Positions 7,640 through 11,710 of a stretch of 11,710 bases of DNA are shown here, piece after piece (the first letter of the stretch is position 1; each line of letters begins with the position of its first letter). The translations under genes and the position numbers were made by a program. Location of the stretch: the NCBI GenBank assembly GCA_011800805.1, contig MPNW01000686.1, forward strand, positions 1 to 11,710. The letters are read 5' to 3'. The stretch is from Hirudo medicinalis (lineage: Eukaryota > Annelida > Clitellata > Hirudinida > Hirudinidae). Under the pieces are notes generated by a model, which was given only the letters and a program-made list of their open reading frames with translations, was not told where the DNA came from and made no database searches.

Positions 7640-7966
7640 CTCTTTCCTGGCTGACTGTTAGCTGAGCAGATCTGCTGTGAATTCTGCCATCAACTGAGCA
7701 CTTATATCTGCCCGCATGAGATGCTAAAATGCCTGCTATTTCCAGGACTCCATTCTGATGAAGAAACCATCTCGACCCTTCCATGTCACCACTTTCCACA
7801 CTTTCCTGTGGATTGGAAGCTCCACCTGCTGCTACTTCCATGTCATCGTGAAACCATTTTATCGTCTGACTCTTTCTGACGTCATTCAAATGACATGGAA
7901 ACATGACGACGTCACCAACGCTGCCTTGAAGATCGTGCGGTTGTCTCGTTATCTGGAGTTCTTCGT
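7640..7966 (-). CDS. DCC/NEO1: Exon 3 of model: Ig domain 2 (single exon)
   Basis: The whole second Ig domain, residues 133-242, is encoded by one exon with phase 1 boundaries at both ends, the usual arrangement for Ig domain exons. Visible marks are the first cysteine in VMFPCHL, tryptophan in IKWFHDD, the NGVLEI strand E motif and the second cysteine in GRYKCSV, followed by strand G SAQLTVS. The order and spacing match DCC Ig2, where SGALQI and GIYRCSA occupy the same places. About 20 residues (AAGGASNPQESVESGDMEG) between strands C' and E are extra compared with human DCC and have no recognised motif. The acceptor is tttaag, a weaker trinucleotide than CAG; the donor is AGAG|gtagat. A frame open on the plus strand over 7758-7976 is a shadow of this exon. 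Confidence 0.9.
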
Positions 7967-7982
7967 CTTAAATTGAGACATG

Positions 7983-8078
7983 ATTAATTTCATTATTAAA
8001 TAAAAAACAATTAATTTCATTATTAAATAAAAAACAATTAATTTCATTATTAAATAAAAAACAATTAATTTCATTATT
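7983..8078. repeat. 27-bp tandem repeat, about 3.5 copies
   Basis: Three identical 27-bp copies begin at 7983, 8010 and 8037 with a partial fourth from 8064. Each reads ATTAATTTCATT, then ATTAAATAAAAAACA. The array fills over half of the 180-nt intron between Ig1 and Ig2 and abuts the acceptor of exon 3. Confidence 0.97.
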
Positions 8079-8146
8079 TCAAATACGTAATGACTTTTTT
8101 ATCGACTGAATAAAAATAGTCAACTCGAATTAATGCACCAACTCAC

Positions 8147-8316
8147 CGAGGATGGAAATCCTTGCGTATCTGCTGATGATGATGATGATGATGGGTGCAT
8201 GGTTGTTTTGATGATCTTCAGACGAGGATGGTTTGTATCGAGCAACACACTGATACAAACCTGAGTCACCTTTTGTCGCACTGTTTATAAGCAGGCTGCC
8301 ATTTGATAATTGTGCC
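8147..8316 (-). CDS. DCC/NEO1: Exon 2 of model: Ig domain 1, C-terminal half
   Basis: This exon encodes residues 76-133 and completes Ig1. It enters in phase 2 after aaacag and leaves in phase 1 at a strong donor (CTCG|gtgagt). The strand E to F block AQLSNGSLLI...KGDSGLYQCVAR is the best family hallmark in the window; human DCC has QLSNGSLLI and DEGLYQC in the same places. The second Ig cysteine is in YQCVA and there is an NGS sequon. The region before strand G carries six ATC codons in a row (8175-8192 on the plus strand), giving a poly-isoleucine run followed by SRYARISIL. It lines up with the short hydrophobic SIISRTAKV of DCC, so a microsatellite seems to have grown within the G-strand coding sequence. 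The following intron is only 180 nt. Confidence 0.92.
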
Positions 8317-8372
8317 CTGTTTAAAGATCGTTAATTTTAAAATTAATTTATTAATAAATTCAATGATTATTA

Positions 8373-8453
8373 ATTGATTGAATGGTTGATTGATTGATTG
8401 ATTGATTAATTGATTGATTGATTAATTGATTGATTGGTTGGTTGGTTGGTTGA
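8373..8453. repeat. GATT/GGTT tetranucleotide microsatellite
   Basis: Tandem GATT units with AATT variants, changing to GGTT near the end. Confidence 0.95.
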
Positions 8454-8499
8454 ATGTTTGATAAAGCAATTAAATTTAAATTTTCAATGTCATTAATTA

Positions 8500-8632
8500 T
8501 TAATATTATTATTACTGTTGTTGTTGTTGTTGTTATTATTATTATTATTACTAACATTATTATTATTATTGGTGTTATTATTATTATTGGTTTTATTATT
8601 ATTATTGGTGTTATCATTATTATTATGATTAT
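8500..8632. repeat. ATT microsatellite with GTT and GGT interruptions
   Basis: ATT runs interrupted by a GTT run (about 8515-8533) and by three GGTGTT/GGTTTT blocks that recur about every 24 bases. Confidence 0.93.
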
Positions 8633-8849
8633 TTCACAACTATTTTACAACGTTCAAGACCCAATAACAGTTTGCAGTTGCAGCCTCCATCCGCGTGGGC
8701 GATAAATTTGGAAAAATAAAAAGCATGGATTCAAAAGTGACTTTTAAATCACAGCTGATGAAAACAAAATGGCGGCTTTTCCAACTGGAAATTACAACCG
8801 CGGCATATTTATTGTTGTCCATTGTTTTGATGTTATGGTTGCAATATTT

Positions 8850-8917
8850 GTATTATTGTTGTTATTATAATTATTAATATTATTATTACTATTATTATTA
8901 TTATTATTATTATTATT
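8850..8917. repeat. ATT trinucleotide microsatellite
   Basis: ATT units with a few GTT, AAT and ACT changes. Confidence 0.93.
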
Positions 8918-9040
8918 CACTTTTCATGTTACGGCATAATTACCGTGTAAATTATTTATCTTTCCATAATCGGATAAGCTGGTGAGCTTCATGGTCACAT
9001 GGAAGTGATTGATTGTGGAGGATGAGGATGGCGATTACGT

Positions 9041-9086
9041 TGATGATGATGATGATGATGATGCCTATGACGATGATGATGATGAT
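9041..9086. repeat. GAT trinucleotide microsatellite
   Basis: Two GAT runs separated by GCCTATGAC. Confidence 0.92.
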
Positions 9087-9231
9087 CACTAGCGCAATAG
9101 TTTGTGTTTGGTCACCATAGTGATTGTAAACCCTCACTCTCTGGCTTAAAATTGGCAGGAATTTGCACAGAAAACACGTAAAATTTAATGTCTTTGGTGA
9201 TTCATCCGTGGTCATTCTTGAGTCACTGAGA

Positions 9232-9297
<66 letters not shown>
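9232..9297. repeat. TGT trinucleotide microsatellite
   Basis: Twenty-two perfect TGT units, one of the longest uninterrupted runs here. Confidence 0.97.
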
Positions 9298-9439
9298 AGT
9301 TGTTAAATGTGATTTTGCAAAAAATTACAGAAAACGTTTCGGAATGGTGAATTGTGAGATAAAAAAAAATTCTATTCATTAAAAAAATAAAATTTTGACT
9401 TGATAAGTGAATAATCCAAACTAATTAATTAATGAAGTG

Positions 9440-9517
9440 AGATGATGATGACGATGACGATGATGATGATGACGATGACGATGATGATGATGATGACGTT
9501 GCTGACGACGACGACGG
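9440..9517. repeat. GAT/GAC microsatellite
   Basis: GATGATGAC-type units in two similar blocks (9440-9475 and 9465-9497), then a GAC run ending at GGCGAAAG. Confidence 0.93.
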
Positions 9518-10067
9518 CGAAAGTGAGAAATTTAGTTTGTAAGTGAATAAAATATCTATTTATAATCACTTGACAAAAAGTATTTATTTCAATAGCATAC
9601 TATTAATATTTATGTGAAATTTTCTAACTAACCATTTAGATTATATTTTAATAAGCTTGAAACAAAATTGTATCTGCCAATTGTTTGATTTTTCAGCAAA
9701 CAGCTCCGTTCATTCAAGAAGAATTGCATAGCAAACATTAAATGCTTAACGAATTATTTTAACAGATTATTAAAATATTAATCACATCAGCTATTTGTAT
9801 TATTTGTCATGACTTCTACAGAGCATTGGAAGCTCTTAGAGAGTCTTTCATTCACATCAAGTCTTGGGAAGTCCTTTTGTTTTTCTAGAGGAATCTCATT
9901 TCTCAGCATAAATGGATGCCTCCATGTTAATGAGACATTCCAGGCTGACTTTGGTGGCTCATATTTTACATCAGGTGTTCATCAAAACGCAATCGTAGTG
10001 AAAATGAAATCCACATAATGTGGTCTTTAATCCAATATTTGTCACAAGAAAACATATTTTATCTCGC

Positions 10068-10293
10068 CTTCTGTCGCCTTGTTTTCCAACTTCGAGATCT
10101 TCGCCATCTTTCTTCCATCGAATGTCGACCATCTTGTGCTTCTGAGAGCCATAATGGTGTCTGTGTGGATGATGCTGATTGGCTCCTACGAGAGACACGC
10201 TGCAATCTAATTGGATGGATTCATTCAAACTGACGAATAGACTCGAGGGTTCGATGGCGAATTCTAAAAATGGAGACCCTGATACTTGAGATC
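10068..10293 (-). CDS. DCC/NEO1: Exon 1 of model: Ig domain 1, N-terminal half
   Basis: This exon encodes model residues 1-76, the N-terminal half of the first Ig domain. The acceptor is tttcag at 10294-10299 with entry phase 1, so a signal-peptide exon ending in one spare base should lie upstream. Visible marks are the strand A sequence FLEFAIEPSSLF, the first Ig cysteine in IQLDCSV, and the core tryptophan in IRWKKDG, which matches the IKWKKDG of DCC Ig1. There is an NES glycosylation sequon. Between the cysteine and the tryptophan lies a histidine-rich insertion (HHPHRHHYG) that is longer than the usual loop. No GT donor in phase 2 exists nearby; the exon fits only if it ends in AG before a GC donor (GCGAGA at 10067). 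With that donor the junction reads DRR-AQLSNGSLL, which aligns well with DCC. Confidence 0.85.
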
Positions 10294-11086
10294 CTGAAAA
10301 TGAAATTCATTAGAATAATTTTCTAAAATATTTTATTTACGGTGTCTTAAAATTATTTTATTATAAAATCACTTCCTTTCTTAAATTGAAATTTAATAAG
10401 TTTTAGTTGTAATTGGAGGAAATCGAGACAGAGCACGAGTACCGAACCACAAATTGACATCAGAAATTGGCCTGATATCTGAGCAAAGGAAGAGATAATA
10501 ATAATAAATCAGAGAGATATGGATGCCCCGGGGAGGGGAAGTGATACCCGGTTAAGTTCTTCGCTGATAGCATCTGAATCCTCCTAATTACACACGATAA
10601 TGAGATGCTAATTAGGTATTCATTATTCAATAAAAGCTACAGCAATTGCCACGTCAACACAAGAATTGCCGAGGTATCATCATCATCATCGTCGTCATCG
10701 TCATCATCATCATCATCAAGATCTGCTCGCAGTGATGGACACACAGAAAAAAAAGAGTGTAACTTAAGAAGCACATTGTTGAAGTGAACTCAGCTGAGTT
10801 TATCAAGAATAAGGTGAACCATGTCCACCAATGGAGGTTGAAGTTCATCCATCACCAATCAGAGCTGAATCCACTGCTAATCGCCGCTTATCACCTCTCT
10901 AACATAAACAATCTTATGGGGTCAACTTCTGAGGCCGGTTCAAAGTTGAGTTTTAAGTTATTTAAATAAATCAATATTAGAAACATATCCATTTATATCT
11001 ATTTATATCGAAACGTTGATAATAGTTACGTCATCATTGCAAAGGATACTTTTGCTAACGAAGTAACACATTTAATTAGCTTTGCT

Positions 11087-11187
11087 AATAATAATAAATA
11101 ATAATAATTATTATTACTATTCGTTTAAATACAACAATTAAAATAATAATAATAATAATAACAATAATAATAATAATAATAATAATT
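11087..11187. repeat. AAT microsatellite, imperfect
   Basis: Two AAT clusters separated by ATTATTACTATTCG and a short unique stretch. Confidence 0.9.
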
Positions 11188-11403
11188 TGAGTTTCAAGAG
11201 AACAAATATAATTGTTACAAGTGAAAGCAGTTAGCGTGGATAAGCAGCATCTCAGACTGCATTGGTTCGCAAATTGACAACAGGAAGTTGGGCCAAAGTT
11301 CCCCAAGCATGACCGGAACCAACGTCTCCAACATCAATAAATTCTCAAACAACGCTTTTAATGGGAATTATGCCATCACTGCCAACTGACTTTTTAAATA
11401 GCA

Positions 11404-11432
11404 TAATTATTATTATTATTATTATTATTATT
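11404..11432. repeat. ATT microsatellite bordering a retrotransposon fragment
   Basis: Nine or so ATT units end a few bases before the first recognisable reverse transcriptase codon, so this may mark the 5' truncation or insertion edge of the element. Confidence 0.92.
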
Positions 11433-11438
11433 AAATAA

Positions 11439-11710
11439 CCCTACATGGAAAGACTAAGGCATCTTAAACTTATGACCCTGGAGAGTCAGCCTTCTGGCTG
11501 ACTTAACATTTTGTTTCAAATTACTAAATGGCTATGTGGACTCCCCCCTGGGGCATCTGTTACTCGTCCAGGATTACCCAGGTACGAGAGGGCACAGTTT
11601 TAAACTTCGATGCAGTAAATTTTCAACAGACGTTGCCAAATATTCTTTCTGCAATAGGATCGTTAAACCATGGAATGCACTGCCCAATGAAGTCGTGAAC
11701 TCAAATACAA
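11439..11710 (+). mobile_element. Non-LTR retrotransposon (LINE) reverse transcriptase, C-terminal fragment, frameshifted
   Basis: Translation of the plus strand gives the C-terminal end of a LINE-type reverse transcriptase in two frames. 11439-11486 reads PYMERLRHLKLMTLES; after a frameshift 11488-11709 reads SLLADLTFCFKLLNG, then GTRGHSFKLR, and ends with CNRIVKPWNALPNEVVNS. The patterns ERLxxLxLxxLExRR, RGHSxKL and NRxVxxWNxLPxxVV are typical of the region after the polymerase core in CR1/Jockey/RTE-like elements; I cannot fix the clade. The catalytic core is absent: sequence to the left is ATT repeat and unrelated, so the copy is 5' truncated, as is common for LINEs. The 3' end lies beyond the window. 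It is opposite in strand to the receptor gene and is not functional as it stands. Confidence 0.85.

Larger units (their letters stand above)
8317..10067 (-). other. Intron within Ig1 (1751 nt), apparent GC-AG
   Basis: Phase 2 intron with a GC donor (GCGAGA) and a normal acceptor (aaacag). It contains GATT, ATT/GTT, GAT, TGT and GATGAC microsatellites. At 9790-9978 there is a stretch of less biased composition that is open on both strands and not explained. A YY1-like AAAATGGCGGC sequence lies at 8766-8776. Confidence 0.75.
641..10293 (-). other. DCC/NEO1: DCC/neogenin/Frazzled-type netrin receptor gene, partial, exons out of order
   Basis: This entry covers the whole visible locus. Eleven exons encode about 688 residues: Ig1 to Ig4, FN3-1, FN3-2 and the start of FN3-3. 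Members of this family are single-pass membrane receptors for netrin (and RGM in the case of neogenin) that steer axons and cells; the canonical architecture is four Ig and six FN3 domains, a membrane helix and a tail with P1-P3 motifs. The visible domain types and their motifs fit this family better than Robo, contactin or sidekick, mainly because of the Ig4 and FN3-1/FN3-2/FN3-3 boundary motifs. DCC and neogenin cannot be separated from the part seen; many invertebrates have one such gene. As assembled, exons 7-11 sit between exons 4 and 5, which cannot give a sensible protein. The signal peptide, FN3-3 remainder, FN3-4 to FN3-6, membrane segment and tail are missing. Confidence 0.9.
10294..11438. 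other. Upstream intron or flank of the netrin receptor gene
   Basis: Sequence 5' of the first visible exon in gene orientation. Phase 1 entry of that exon requires an upstream coding exon with the signal peptide. I searched the minus strand here for a methionine-led hydrophobic segment ending at a phase 1 donor and found none convincing. ATC/GTC (10676-10718), AAT (11087-11187) and ATT (11404-11432) microsatellites are present. Confidence 0.6.

Noticed and set aside
8766..8776. YY1-like AAAATGGCGGC sequence as a promoter element
   Set aside because: A single short match within an intron, with no accompanying gene start or other promoter signal.
10654..10848. Minus-strand frame starting with a hydrophobic segment, considered as the signal-peptide exon
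   Set aside because: The frame runs into an ATG/ATC microsatellite and I found no phase 1 donor of reasonable quality after the hydrophobic part.

Overview
The window looks like nuclear DNA from an invertebrate animal. It is AT-rich, has short GT-AG introns, is crowded with trinucleotide and tetranucleotide microsatellites, and carries one multi-exon gene on the minus strand. The species cannot be named from this sequence; a non-vertebrate bilaterian is the safest reading.

The gene is a DCC/neogenin/Frazzled/UNC-40 type netrin receptor. Eleven coding exons can be modelled with consistent splice phases. They encode four Ig domains, two complete fibronectin type III (FN3) domains and the first strand of a third, about 688 residues in all. 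Assignment rests on family hallmarks: WKKDG and LSNGSLL...GLYQC in Ig1, L.ILG....D.G.YQC in Ig4, FKVVAFNDQG in FN3-1, and TFSD followed by APQNVTL at the FN3-2/FN3-3 boundary. The signal-peptide exon, the rest of the ectodomain, the membrane segment and the cytoplasmic tail are not in the window.

The main result is that the exons are out of order. Read along the minus strand the order is Ig1, Ig2, first half of Ig3, FN3-1, FN3-2, start of FN3-3, second half of Ig3, Ig4. The block 1784-5448, which holds every FN3 exon, is bounded by a single N on each side (1783 and 5449). Removing it restores a complete Ig3 with matching phase 2 junctions, and placing it after Ig4 gives matching phase 1 junctions. 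The bases just left of the first N and just right of the second N are the same 97-bp interrupted AAC/AAT repeat. The block is therefore best explained as a contig of the same gene inserted at the wrong place in the scaffold. The likely plus-strand order is 1784-5448, then a gap, then 1-1782 merged into 5450-11710.

Layout by position: 1-640 intron with a 21-bp minisatellite; 641-1249 Ig4 and the second half of Ig3; 1250-1782 intron ending in the AAT repeat; 1784-4070 the FN3 exons; 4071-5448 microsatellite-rich intron; 5450-6092 intron and first half of Ig3; 6093-7639 intron; 7640-8316 Ig2 and the second half of Ig1; 8317-10067 intron with an apparent GC donor; 10068-10293 first half of Ig1; 10294-11438 upstream intron or flank; 11439-11710 the C-terminal end of a broken non-LTR retrotransposon reverse transcriptase on the plus strand.

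Other notable points are a coding ATC microsatellite giving six isoleucines in Ig1, a histidine-rich insertion in Ig1, a long insertion in FN3-2, and a possible alternative acceptor that would add 37 acidic residues before FN3-1. I saw no convincing RNA gene, CRISPR array, promoter or prokaryotic feature.
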